Source: Actinoallomurus sp.
GTDB taxonomy: Bacteria; Actinomycetota; Actinomycetes; Streptosporangiales; Streptosporangiaceae
Direction: 5' to 3'
Assembly: GCA_025964685.1 (NCBI GenBank)
Contig: JAOPYG010000055.1
Location: forward strand, 1 to 32,253
Length of the DNA: 32,253 nucleotides
Shown: positions 20,800 through 28,202 of the stretch, in pieces
Position numbering within the stretch: the first letter of the stretch is position 1
How the letters are laid out: each line of letters starts with the position of its first letter
The notes under the pieces: generated by a model
What the model saw: only the letters and a program-made list of their open reading frames with translations
What the model was told of the DNA's origin: nothing
The model's database searches: none
Made by a program: the position numbers and the translations under genes

Positions 20800-21807
20800 A
20801 TGCGTGTCGGTGTGCTCGATGTCGGATCGAACTCCGCCCATCTGCAGATTCTGGAGCTGTGGCCCGGAGAGCGTCCGCGTCCGATCACCTCGGTGAAACA
20901 CCCGACACTGCTCGCCGAGGCCATCAGCTCCAGCGGGCACATCCACGCGCCCGCCGTCGACCGGCTGGTGACGGCGGTCCGGGCGACGGCACGCCGGGCG
21001 GCGTCCGAAAATCTCGACGAGCTGATCGCCTTCGCCACCTCGACGGTGCGCGACGCCGCCAACCGCGAGGCGATCCTCGCGCGGGTGGCGGCCGAGACCG
21101 GTGTCCGGCTGGGCCACCTGTCGGGTCGGGACGAGGCGCGGCTCACGTTCCTCGCCGCTCGCGACTGGTACGGCTGGTCGGCGGGGCCGATGCTGTTAAT
21201 GGACATCGGCGGGGGTTCGACGGAGCTCGCCTACGGCGAGGGTGAGGAGCCCGCGCTGGCCGTGTCCCTGCCGCTCGGCGCCGGGCGGCTGACCCGCGCC
21301 TACCTGCCCGGTGACCCGCCGCGCGGCCGCGACGTACGGCGGCTGCGGCGGTTCGTGTACGAACGGCTGGGTCCGATCACCGGAGAGATCCGCGCGCTTC
21401 CCGATCCGCTGCGGGTGGTCGCGACCTCCAAGACCTTCAAGCAGCTGGCCCGGCTGACCGGCGCGCCGGGGAACGCCGCCGGTCCGTACGCGCGCCGCGT
21501 CCTGTCTCGTGGCGCGCTGCGCGACTGGCTTCCGACGCTGGCGAAGACCGACGACCGCCACCGGGCGAGGCTGAAGGGCGTCGCGAAGACCCGGGCCCAC
21601 CAGATCCTGGCCGGCGCGATCGTCGCCGAGGCCCTCATGACCACGCTGGGGCTGGAATGCGCCGACGTCTGCCCCTGGGCGCTACGCGAGGGCATCGCGG
21701 CGCGACGAATGCGGACGATCCCGGCGCTCACCGTCTCCCGCGAACTCGACGGCCTGGTGCAGCAGTTCGTGCCGCGACGCCTGCGGCGGCTCACCGCCAC
21801 GCCCTAG
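20800..21807 (+). CDS. Ppx/GppA family exopolyphosphatase / pppGpp phosphatase
   Basis: A 335-aa member of the ASKHA-fold Ppx/GppA family, which hydrolyses polyphosphate or converts pppGpp to ppGpp. The phosphate-binding loops are LDVGSNSAHL (6-15) and the second loop DIGGGSTELA beginning at D135; FATSTVRDA and the long helical C-terminus also fit. ATG 20800 gives the family-like opening MRVGVLDVGSNS; ATG 20794, two codons earlier, is equally possible. Codon 133 (21196-21198) is TTA, a rare leucine codon in such GC-rich genomes, which makes translation dependent on the bldA-type tRNA. It converges on the sigma gene, with 8 bp between stops. Confidence 0.93.
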   Translation: MRVGVLDVGSNSAHLQILELWPGERPRPITSVKHPTLLAEAISSSGHIHAPAVDRLVTAVRATARRAASENLDELIAFATSTVRDAANREAILARVAAETGVRLGHLSGRDEARLTFLAARDWYGWSAGPMLLMDIGGGSTELAYGEGEEPALAVSLPLGAGRLTRAYLPGDPPRGRDVRRLRRFVYERLGPITGEIRALPDPLRVVATSKTFKQLARLTGAPGNAAGPYARRVLSRGALRDWLPTLAKTDDRHRARLKGVAKTRAHQILAGAIVAEALMTTLGLECADVCPWALREGIAARRMRTIPALTVSRELDGLVQQFVPRRLRRLTATP

Positions 21808-21815
21808 CGGTGCGG

Positions 21816-22583
21816 TCAGCGGTCCTCGAGGAGCTTTCTCCTCAGGGACGCAAGGCTGCGGGTGATCAGTCGCGACACGTGCATCTGCGAGATGTCCATC
21901 AGCTCGGCGATCTCGGTCTGGGTCTTGTTGCCGAAGAAACGGTGGATCAGGATGGTGCGCTCGCGGTCGGGCAGTTTCTCCAGCAGCGGGCGCAGGGCGT
22001 TGCGATCGATGACCAGTTCAAGCTCGGGATCTTCGTCGCCGATCAGGTCGCCGAGGGTCTCGCTGCCGTCCTCGTCGGCCACCGGGGAGTCGAGGGACAC
22101 CGGGCGGTAGGCGTCGGTCGCGCCGATGACCTCGACGACCTCCTCCTCCGGGATGCCCATGATTCCGGCGATCTCCAGCACGGTGGGGGCACGGTCGTGC
22201 TCCCGGGTGAACTCCTGCCGGGCGGCGTACAGCGCAAGCCGGAGTTCCTGCAGCCGGCGAGGCATGCGCACGGTCCAGGTACGGTCGCGGAAGTGCCGCT
22301 TGACCTCGCCGGTCATGGTCGGCGCGGCGTAGGCCACGAAACGCTGGCCCACTTCCGGGTCGTACCGGTTGATGGCCTTGACCAGACCGAGCATGGCGGC
22401 CTGTTCGACGTCTTCCTGGGGCTCTCCGCGCCGCGCGTACCGGCCGGCGATGTAGCGGGCGAGCGAGGCATGCATGACGACGAGCTCGGCGCGGATCTCC
22501 TCACGTCTGCGGTCCTGTGGTTCCAGCGCGGACAGCTCCTCCAGCAGCTTCTCCGCGCGGCCGTCGTCCAGCTCATGGTCCAC
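21816..22583 (-). CDS. SigB/SigF-type alternative sigma factor
   Basis: A 255-aa sigma-70 family protein of the SigB/SigF/SigG group that directs stress or sporulation-stage transcription in actinobacteria. It has region 2 (EDVEQAAMLGLVKAINRYDP, FVAYAAPTMTGEVKRHFRD, then TWTVRMPRRLQEL), region 3 (APTVLEIAGIMGIPEEEVVE) and region 4 (LPDRERTILIHRFFGNKTQT, then IAELMDISQMHVSRLITRSL). It starts at GTG 22583; no good Shine-Dalgarno is visible. Members are normally held by an RsbW-like anti-sigma factor, but none lies next door. A matching SigB-type promoter lies 1.2 kb away in front of the 72-aa gene at 23858. Confidence 0.93.
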   Translation of the reverse strand: MDHELDDGRAEKLLEELSALEPQDRRREEIRAELVVMHASLARYIAGRYARRGEPQEDVEQAAMLGLVKAINRYDPEVGQRFVAYAAPTMTGEVKRHFRDRTWTVRMPRRLQELRLALYAARQEFTREHDRAPTVLEIAGIMGIPEEEVVEVIGATDAYRPVSLDSPVADEDGSETLGDLIGDEDPELELVIDRNALRPLLEKLPDRERTILIHRFFGNKTQTEIAELMDISQMHVSRLITRSLASLRRKLLEDR

Positions 22584-22682
22584 AGGGCACCGGCATTCAT
22601 CGGGGGCGGGCAGAAGACTTGTCAGAATGCAACAGTTGCTGCAGCACAGTCAATTTGGCCGCGCGCCGGGCCCGACCCTCGG

Positions 22683-23708
22683 TCAGGAGTACCGGGCGAG
22701 GATGTCCAGGACGGCCTTCTCCGCCGGACCTCGCGTGGCGAGTTCGCCGACGTCGCGGTTCTTGCCCAGATCGGCGAGCGAGGGCTCGATCGTGACGCCT
22801 TGCTCGTACAGCTCGATGATCCGCGGGTCGATGTAGGAGGCTCTCGCGACGGCGGGGGTGTTGCCGAGATAGTCGGCCACCTCCCGTACGACACGGACGA
22901 TGGCGCGCCTGCGGGCGGTCTCACTCGTCGCCGCCGCCTTGGAGACGGCGAGGCCGACGGCGGCCAGCACCGTCGCGTGCCAGGTGCGGAAGTTCTTCGC
23001 GGTGAAGTCCCCGCCGGAGATCTCACGGAGGTAGTCGTTGATGTCGGCGGCCGTGACGTCGCGCCAGCCGCCGCCGCTCCGGTAGGCCAGCAGCTCGTCA
23101 CCGCCGCCCCGGCGCCGCTTGAGACCGCGCACGACGGCCATGACGTCGTCGTCCACGAGAGCCTGCTCCCGTTCTTTGGCCCCCTTGGCGAGGTACTCGA
23201 AGATGATCTCTCCGTGGGAGCACACGACGTGTTCGCGGCGGATCGTCGCCAGGCCGTACGTGCCGTTCTCGGCGGCGTACTCCTCACTTCCCGACCGGAA
23301 GAAGCCCAGGTCGATCAGGCGGATGGCGGCGGCGAGCACCCGCTCGCGCCCGAGGCCCGTCGCCTCGAGGTGGTTCTCCACCATCGTTCGCAGCTTGGGC
23401 AGGGCCGCGCCGAACTCCAGCACCCGGTCGTGTTTCTCCCGGTCCCGCTGCTCACGCCAAAGGTCGTGGTACCGGTACTGCCGGCGCCCGGCGACGTCGG
23501 TGCCCACGGCCTGAATATGGCCGTTCGGTTCGGGACAGATCCAGACGTCCTCCCAGGCAGGCGGGATCACCAGCGCCTTGATCCGGGCGAGGACCTCCGG
23601 ATCTTTGATCGCGATGGCCTGACCGTCCAGGTAGCGGAAGCCGCGACCGCAGCGTCGGCGGCGAATCCCGGCACCACCGAGGTCGCTGCGTACGAGCTTC
23701 ATCGGCAT
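22683..23708 (-). CDS. DNA topoisomerase IB (bacterial/poxvirus type)
   Basis: A 341-aa type IB topoisomerase that relaxes supercoils through a 3'-phosphotyrosyl intermediate. It has the N-terminal domain (GFRYLDGQAIAIKDPEVLA, IPPAWEDVWICPEPNGHIQA), the catalytic domain with FFRSGSEEYAAENGTYGLAT and KNFRTWHATVLAAVGLA, and the nucleophile Tyr292 in ARASYIDPRI. The ATG at 23708 has GGGAGG with a 7-nt spacer; the start eight codons upstream is less well supported. It is divergent from the small DUF7218-like gene, with which such topoisomerases are often found. The SigB-type sigma gene lies 99 bp downstream on the same strand. Confidence 0.95.
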   Translation of the reverse strand: MPMKLVRSDLGGAGIRRRRCGRGFRYLDGQAIAIKDPEVLARIKALVIPPAWEDVWICPEPNGHIQAVGTDVAGRRQYRYHDLWREQRDREKHDRVLEFGAALPKLRTMVENHLEATGLGRERVLAAAIRLIDLGFFRSGSEEYAAENGTYGLATIRREHVVCSHGEIIFEYLAKGAKEREQALVDDDVMAVVRGLKRRRGGGDELLAYRSGGGWRDVTAADINDYLREISGGDFTAKNFRTWHATVLAAVGLAVSKAAATSETARRRAIVRVVREVADYLGNTPAVARASYIDPRIIELYEQGVTIEPSLADLGKNRDVGELATRGPAEKAVLDILARYS

Positions 23709-23800
23709 GGCGCTCCCTCCCGTGTCGCTCAACGCCCCTTTCGCTACCCCCCGTTCCCCTTGCTTATCACCTGCCGTCGTGGCCGGGGCGCGGAGCGCAG

Positions 23801-23824
23801 GTGTGAAACCCGTAGGGCGGGTAC
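23801..23824 (+). promoter_or_regulatory. SigB-type stress promoter of the 72-aa gene
   Basis: GTGT (23801-23804), exactly 14 bp, then GGGTAC (23819-23824) is a full match to the Streptomyces SigB consensus GNNT-N14-16-GGGTAC/T. It lies 34 bp before the start codon with a good ribosome-binding site in between, so it is well placed. Confidence 0.65.
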
Positions 23825-23857
23825 TCCGCTCTCTGGCGGTTTCTGAAGGGAGTCACC

Positions 23858-24076
23858 ATGCCGAAGTCGCAGATCAAGGACGAGAAGACCTACAAGAAGC
23901 TGCGCGACAAGGGCGAGAGCAAGGAGAAGTCCGCCCGGATCGCCAACGCGGCGGCGGGCGGCTCACGCTCCTCGGTGGGCAAGAAGGGCGGCAAGAGCCC
24001 TTCGTACGACGACGGCGTCAGGGGCCGGTCCACGATGACCAAGGCCGAGCTGGTCAAGGCACTGCGCGACCACTGA
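23858..24076 (+). CDS. Small basic stress protein of the DUF7218 / Rho-N-like type
   Basis: A 72-aa lysine-rich protein. The N-terminal half, MPKSQIKDEKTYKKLRDKGE then KEKSARIANAAAGGS, is highly characteristic of small actinobacterial proteins whose C-terminus normally forms a short Rho-N/SAP-like helix-loop-helix. Here the C-terminal part is SYDDGVRGRSTMTKAELVKALRDH. In the relatives I recall, about a dozen residues (a WT-x-EEL helix) stand between the SYDD-like stretch and the G-x-x-G-R-S stretch, so this copy seems to have lost the first helix. GGGAG precedes the ATG by 5 nt and a SigB-type promoter lies upstream. Function unknown; DNA- or RNA-binding is plausible. Confidence 0.8.
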   Translation: MPKSQIKDEKTYKKLRDKGESKEKSARIANAAAGGSRSSVGKKGGKSPSYDDGVRGRSTMTKAELVKALRDH

Positions 24077-24087
24077 GGCCGCTCAGT
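24072..24087. terminator. Hairpin containing both stop codons of a convergent pair
   Basis: ACTGAG-GCCG-CTCAGT forms a perfect 6-bp stem with a 4-nt loop. The plus-strand TGA (24074-24076) and the minus-strand TGA (24085-24083) lie in opposite arms. It may be a compact bidirectional terminator. Confidence 0.4.
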
Positions 24088-24457
24088 CCGCGTCCCGCTG
24101 TGCCGGCCCGGCCGCCGCGTCGCCGAGCAGCCGGGCCCGGGACAGCCCGCCGGCCGCGAACCCGACCGCCCCGGTCCCGTCGACCAGAGCGGCGCGCCGC
24201 CACGCGGGCAGGAACGCGACCGCTCCGGCGCAGGTCGCGGCGTGCAGCAGGTCGACGGCCACACCCGCACGGATCACGCCGCGCGTCGGCCGGGCCAGTT
24301 CGACCCCGGCCTGGAGGAGGTGCCGGGTGCCGAGCACGCGCAACACGCGCGCCTGCGACCGCGTCGCGGGCCGACCGGTGAGGGTGGCCAGCACCAGGTC
24401 GGGCGCGCCCACGAGCAGTCCTCCCCAAGCCATGCGGGCCGTCGCCATGAGCCTCAT
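24083..24457 (-). CDS. Small membrane protein coupled to the SDR gene
   Basis: A 124-aa protein with several hydrophobic segments (MAWGGLLVGAPDLVLATLTG, AVDLLHAATCAGAVAFLPAW and GAVGFAAGGLS) separated by arginine-rich turns, so probably an inner-membrane protein. I do not recognise a named family. ATG 24457 overlaps the SDR stop as ATGA (4 nt), indicating translational coupling. The partner SDR itself ends in a hydrophobic tail, so the two may work together at the membrane (inference). Confidence 0.75.
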   Translation of the reverse strand: MRLMATARMAWGGLLVGAPDLVLATLTGRPATRSQARVLRVLGTRHLLQAGVELARPTRGVIRAGVAVDLLHAATCAGAVAFLPAWRRAALVDGTGAVGFAAGGLSRARLLGDAAAGPAQRDAD

Positions 24458-25467
24458 CGGCCCTGACCTCGGAGCAGGCCCAGGCCGGTCAGCCCCAGCG
24501 CCGCTCCGGCCGCGACGGCGAGCGGTCCGCGGTGCTGCGCGGCCCACAGCTGGTAGCTGCGCGGATGTGAGCGGTCGTCGAACCTTCCGTGCGCGCCGAA
24601 GTCACGCCCGTCCTTGCCGTCCGCGGGCTTCCAGAGGTTCGCCGGCTGGTGCGGGTCGCGGGGCTGGTCGGTCTGCTGGGACTGGAAGCCCGTACGGGCG
24701 AGGTAGCGATCGAGCAGGCCGGGGATGACCCGGTTGGCGAGGAGGGTCGCCACGGTGCTCCCCCCGGCCCAGTACTCACGCCGCCCCGGATGGTCGGCGG
24801 CGTACACCAGCGCGCGGGCGGCGACCTCCGGCTGGTAGATCGGCGGTACCGGCTGCGCCTCGTGGGGAAGCCGGGACTTGACCCAGTCGAACTGCGGAGT
24901 GTTGACCGCCGGCATGTGCACGATCGTCGCCTTGACGTTGCTGCGGCGGTGCAGCAGCTCGGTGCGCAGCGACTCGTGAAAGCCCTGTACGGCGTGTTTG
25001 GCGCCGCAGTACGCCGACTGCAGCGGGATGCCGCGCTTGGCAAGGGCCGACCCGGTCTGCACGATCGTGCCGTGGTCGCGGGGCAGCATCAGGTCCAGCG
25101 CGACCCTGGTGCCGTAGACGAAGCCGAGATAGGTCACCTCGGTGGTCCGCCGGAACTCCGCCGGTTCGATGTCGACGAATTCGGAGAACACCGAGCTGAA
25201 CGCCACGTTGACCCATACGTCGATCGGCCCCAGCACCGCCTCGGCACGTTCGCCCGCGGCACGCACCTGCTCGTAGTCGGCCATGTCGGTCGGGATCGAC
25301 AGGGCCTCACCGCCTGCCACGCGCACCTCTTCCGCGGCCGCGTCCAAGCCGGCCTCTCCGCGGGCCAGCAGGGCGACCTTCGCCCCCTCGGCGCCGAACA
25401 ACCGCGCGGCCGCACGGCCGATCCCGCCACTGGCACCCGTCACCACCACGACCCGGCCTGCACTCAT
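24454..25467 (-). CDS. SDR family oxidoreductase with C-terminal membrane-anchor-like tail
   Basis: A 337-aa classical-type SDR. The cofactor loop is TGASGGIG (10-17), the usual NNAG is replaced by N-V-A-F (86-89), and the catalytic residues are Ser139, Tyr152 and Lys156 (SAYCGAKHA). After the Rossmann domain comes a region (about 190-300) with YAADHPGRREYWAGGSTVAT and a proline/aspartate-rich linker. It ends in a hydrophobic stretch, PLAVAAGAALGLTGLGLL, near 312-329. Actinobacteria carry many SDRs of this long layout; the substrate is unknown. The ATG at 25467 follows GAGGGG. Its stop overlaps the small membrane protein gene. Confidence 0.9.
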   Translation of the reverse strand: MSAGRVVVVTGASGGIGRAAARLFGAEGAKVALLARGEAGLDAAAEEVRVAGGEALSIPTDMADYEQVRAAGERAEAVLGPIDVWVNVAFSSVFSEFVDIEPAEFRRTTEVTYLGFVYGTRVALDLMLPRDHGTIVQTGSALAKRGIPLQSAYCGAKHAVQGFHESLRTELLHRRSNVKATIVHMPAVNTPQFDWVKSRLPHEAQPVPPIYQPEVAARALVYAADHPGRREYWAGGSTVATLLANRVIPGLLDRYLARTGFQSQQTDQPRDPHQPANLWKPADGKDGRDFGAHGRFDDRSHPRSYQLWAAQHRGPLAVAAGAALGLTGLGLLRGQGR

Positions 25468-25705
25468 GGAACACCCCTCGTTCGATCCCGTTTGCCTGAC
25501 ACCGCCTACCCGTCCTCACGGACCCCATGCCCGGAGAGCCCATTTCGAACTGCCCCGAAGCGGGCATGGCCCTGGCTCCGGCGAGTCCTCCCGACGAGCA
25601 CGCCACTCGCCACCTGCGCCTGGCATCCTCAAGGCCAGGGGGCCGATGACGGCCACGGCCGACCGCACCAGGGACGCCGCGACGGGGTGAGGAAGGGACT
25701 GAAGA

Positions 25706-26218
25706 ATGAACAGCGCGGATGTGCTGACCGACGCATTCAACCGGGTCCAGGAGAGCGTCCACGAGGTCGTGGACGGCCTGACTCCCGACCAGCTCGCGCT
25801 ACGGCTCACCGAGGAGTCCAACTCGATCGCCTGGCTCATCTGGCACCTGACGCGCATCCAGGACGACCATGTCGCCGGGGTGGCGGGCACGGAGCAGGTC
25901 TGGACCTCGCAGGGGTGGGTCGACCGGTTCGGGCTGCCGTTCCCGCCCTCGTCGACCGGCTACGGCATGACACCGGACGAGGTCGCGGCGGTCCGCGTCG
26001 ACTCCCCGGACCTGCTCACCGGGTACTACGACGCGGTCCACGAGCAGACCCTGAGCTATGTCCGCGGACTCACCGACGACGACCTCGACCGCGTCGTGGA
26101 CCGGTCGTGGACTCCCCCGGTGACCCTCGGCGTCCGGCTCGTGAGCGTCGTCAACGACGACACCCAGCACGTCGGGCAGGCGGCCTTCGTCCGCGGCATC
26201 ATCCTGCGGACCGCCTGA
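25706..26218 (+). CDS. DinB / DUF664 family protein (mycothiol-dependent transferase-like)
   Basis: A 170-aa four-helix DinB-fold protein. Three histidines suited to a metal site are present: H47 (IAWLIWHLTR), H55 (IQDDHVAGV) and H155 (DDTQHVGQAAFVRG). In actinobacteria DUF664/DinB proteins include mycothiol-dependent S-transferases acting in detoxification, the likely but unproven role here. The ATG at 25706 has GGAAGGGA upstream. It is divergent from the SDR (238-bp gap with no gene) and is followed 63 bp later by a TetR regulator on the same strand, which may control it. Confidence 0.9.
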   Translation: MNSADVLTDAFNRVQESVHEVVDGLTPDQLALRLTEESNSIAWLIWHLTRIQDDHVAGVAGTEQVWTSQGWVDRFGLPFPPSSTGYGMTPDEVAAVRVDSPDLLTGYYDAVHEQTLSYVRGLTDDDLDRVVDRSWTPPVTLGVRLVSVVNDDTQHVGQAAFVRGIILRTA

Positions 26219-26281
26219 GGCGTGTCTGGGACGCGCGCGTCGGCGAGGATCGGATCATCGACGTGTGACACCGTTGACGGG

Positions 26282-26992
26282 ATGACACCGGTGGAGGGGC
26301 CCCGAGAGGTGGCGCGGCGCCGCCGCGGCGAGGGCGGCCTGCCGCGACGTCGGCTGCTGGACGCGGCGGTCGGGTTGCTGGGCGAGCTGGACAGCCCCGA
26401 GTCGCTGACCCTCCGGCTGGTCGCCCGCCGGGCCGGAGTGCCCGCCGCCGGCGCGTACAGCCACTTCGCCGATCTGGACGACCTCATCGGCGCGGTGCTG
26501 GCGGACCGCCATGCCGACCTCGCCGCCGGCATGGAACTGGCGGCACGAGCCACCACCGAACCTCTCGACGAGCTCGCCGCGCGTACGCGGGCCTACGTCC
26601 ACTGGGGGCTGGAGCATCCCGGCCACTATCGCGTGGTCTTCGAGGGGCGGATCCCGACGGACGTGACGCGGGAGCCCGCGGCCGGAGAGGGTACGGCGAT
26701 GCTGGAGTGCGTCGCGGCATCACTCGCCGGGGCGTGCGACGACGGCGAAGGCCCGCCCGCCGAGCCCTCCGACACCCGATGGCGTGCCGGGCTGCTGCTG
26801 TGGACCGGCCTGCACGGCATCGTCAGCCTGCGCATCGACACGCGCGCGGTCGACTGGCCGGACGTCGACGACATGCTCGCCGACCTCCTGGTCGCGCATT
26901 CGCGCCTGCCCCGCGATCGGGTCCGGCGTGCGGTGCGGCGAGCCGCGGGCGGCCCGGCCCGAGCCCTCCACGGTGACGTGGCGATCGACTGA
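26282..26992 (+). CDS. TetR family transcriptional regulator (TetR_C_33/WHG-like C-terminus)
   Basis: A 236-aa repressor-type protein. The HTH spans about residues 20-65 (LPRRRLLDAAVGLLGELDSP, then LVARRAGVPAAGAYSHFADL). The ligand domain has AARTRAYVHWGLEHPGHYRV, typical of regulators with a WHG-like C-terminal domain, and GLLLWTGLHGIVSLRID. ATG 26282 suits the domain; GTG 26222 would add 20 unrelated residues. No strong Shine-Dalgarno is present. It lies downstream of the DinB gene, and a hairpin (26993-27034) follows directly. Confidence 0.9.
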   Translation: MTPVEGPREVARRRRGEGGLPRRRLLDAAVGLLGELDSPESLTLRLVARRAGVPAAGAYSHFADLDDLIGAVLADRHADLAAGMELAARATTEPLDELAARTRAYVHWGLEHPGHYRVVFEGRIPTDVTREPAAGEGTAMLECVAASLAGACDDGEGPPAEPSDTRWRAGLLLWTGLHGIVSLRIDTRAVDWPDVDDMLADLLVAHSRLPRDRVRRAVRRAAGGPARALHGDVAID

Positions 26993-27034
26993 GCCCCGCT
27001 CCGCGGCGGATGGAGATCCGCGGCCATGAGGGGC
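26993..27034 (+). terminator. Possible terminator after tetR
   Basis: GCCCC (26993-26997) and GGGGC (27030-27034) enclose an inner imperfect CCGCGG-type stem with a GGAG loop, starting directly at the tetR stop. It would isolate the chitosanase promoter region from tetR read-through. Confidence 0.4.
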
Positions 27035-27093
27035 CTCCCGTAACGGCGCGCGAATGCGGCGAGCCGACCTTTTACGGTCAGCGTTAATTGCTA

Positions 27094-27110
27094 CTTAAGC
27101 CCTTCTTAAG
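27094..27110. promoter_or_regulatory. Paired CTTAAG sites upstream of the chitosanase promoter
   Basis: Two CTTAAG hexamers (27094-27099, 27105-27110) stand 11 bp centre to centre, in an unusually AT-rich patch 18 bp upstream of the -35 element. This is a plausible activator or UP-like site; no factor is known to me. Confidence 0.35.
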
Positions 27111-27127
27111 GCCATTTGGCGGCATGG

Positions 27128-27182
27128 TTGACAGCCCGTCAGGGACGTGCTTTCATCCGCTTAGTTAGGAAACGTACCTAAC
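27128..27182 (+). promoter_or_regulatory. Chitosanase promoter with overlapping operator
   Basis: A perfect -35 TTGACA (27128-27133), a 17-bp spacer and TTTCAT (27151-27156) make a housekeeping-type promoter. The 19-bp dyad GTTAGG-N7-CCTAAC (27164-27182) sits at the expected start of transcription, ideal for a repressor. Streptomyces chitosanase genes are controlled through a palindromic operator by a ROK-family regulator. I infer a comparable chito-oligosaccharide-responsive switch, encoded elsewhere. Confidence 0.6.
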
Positions 27183-27293
27183 GAATGCCATCCCCCGCTG
27201 TACCCGGCCACGATCCCTTCCGTCCGTTCGTGCTCCGCCTGCGCACGCACGTGGTTCCCCCCTGCCCCCGCATCGACAGGAACGGTGTTCTCA

Positions 27294-28142
27294 ATGCCCC
27301 GCAAATCCGCTCGATGGACGATCCTCGCCGTGCTCGCGCTCGTCGCGGGCGGCGTCCCCGCACTCCTGAGCCTCCCCGGCGACGGCCACGCCTCGGTGTC
27401 CCTGTCCGCGCACGCGGCGGCAGCGGCGGCGGTCGACCTCACCGACCCGCACGAGAAGGACATCGCCATGCAGGTGGTCTCCAGCGCGGAGAACTCCTCG
27501 CTCGACTGGCGCGCCCAGTACAAGTACATCGAGGACATCGGCGACGGCCGCGGCTACACCGCCGGGATCATCGGGTTCTGCTCCGGCACCGGTGACATGC
27601 TGGAGGTCGTCCAGGCCTACACCGACGCCAAGCCGGGCAACGTCCTCGCCAAGTACCTGCCGGCCCTGCGCAAGGTGAATGGCACCGACTCCCACCAGGG
27701 GCTCGACCCGAACTTCCCGGCCGACTGGCGCAAGGCCGCCTCGGACACGGCGTTCCAGAAGGCCCAGGACGGCGAGCGCGACTCGGTGTACTTCAACCCG
27801 GCCGTTCAGCAGGCCAAGAACGACGGCCTGCGCGCACTCGGCCAATTCATCTACTACGACGCCATGGTCATGCACGGTCCCGGAAATGACGCCGACAGCT
27901 TCGGTGGAATTCGCAAGACCGCCATGGCGAAGGCCAAGACCCCGGCCCAGGGCGGCAGCGAGGTGACCTATCTCAACGCATTCCTGGACGCGCGAAAGGC
28001 CGCCATGAAACGCGAAGAGGCGCACAGCGACACCAGCCGGGTCGACACCGAGCAGCGCGTCTTCCTGAGCAACGGAAACCTCGACTTCACCCCGCCGCTC
28101 ACCTGGAAGGTGTACGGGGACGGCTACACCATCAGTAAGTGA
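27294..28142 (+). CDS. csn: Secreted chitosanase, glycoside hydrolase family 46
   Basis: A 282-aa preprotein. It hydrolyses beta-1,4 links of chitosan (deacetylated chitin) outside the cell by an inverting mechanism. The signal peptide has a basic start MPRKSARW, the hydrophobic core TILAVLALVAGGVPALL and an Ala-rich cleavage region near residue 46. The mature part starts near VDLTDPHEKDIAMQVVSSAE and is very close to the Streptomyces sp. N174 enzyme. The catalytic pair is E66 and D84, at the same 18-residue spacing as Glu22/Asp40 of N174; IIGFCSGTGDMLE and VMHGPGNDADSFGGIRKTAM are also diagnostic. ATG 27294 is preferred; a GTG three codons upstream exists. It has its own promoter/operator and a strong terminator. 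Confidence 0.97.
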   Translation: MPRKSARWTILAVLALVAGGVPALLSLPGDGHASVSLSAHAAAAAAVDLTDPHEKDIAMQVVSSAENSSLDWRAQYKYIEDIGDGRGYTAGIIGFCSGTGDMLEVVQAYTDAKPGNVLAKYLPALRKVNGTDSHQGLDPNFPADWRKAASDTAFQKAQDGERDSVYFNPAVQQAKNDGLRALGQFIYYDAMVMHGPGNDADSFGGIRKTAMAKAKTPAQGGSEVTYLNAFLDARKAAMKREEAHSDTSRVDTEQRVFLSNGNLDFTPPLTWKVYGDGYTISK

Positions 28143-28147
28143 GAACT

Positions 28148-28185
28148 CCGGCGGTGGGCGCTGTCTCGACCGTGCCCGCCGCCGG
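28148..28185. terminator. Terminator of the chitosanase gene
   Basis: Arms 28148-28159 and 28174-28185 pair over 12 bp with one G-T wobble and a 14-nt loop, 6 nt after the stop codon. A TTCTT run follows a few bases later. It probably also serves the converging merR transcript. Confidence 0.7.
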
Positions 28186-28202
28186 GCCGCTTCTTGACGG
28201 GT

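Noticed and set aside
21657..23846. A 729-codon plus-strand frame
   Set aside because: It is the shadow of the SigB/F-type sigma factor and topoisomerase IB genes, with no recognisable protein motif.
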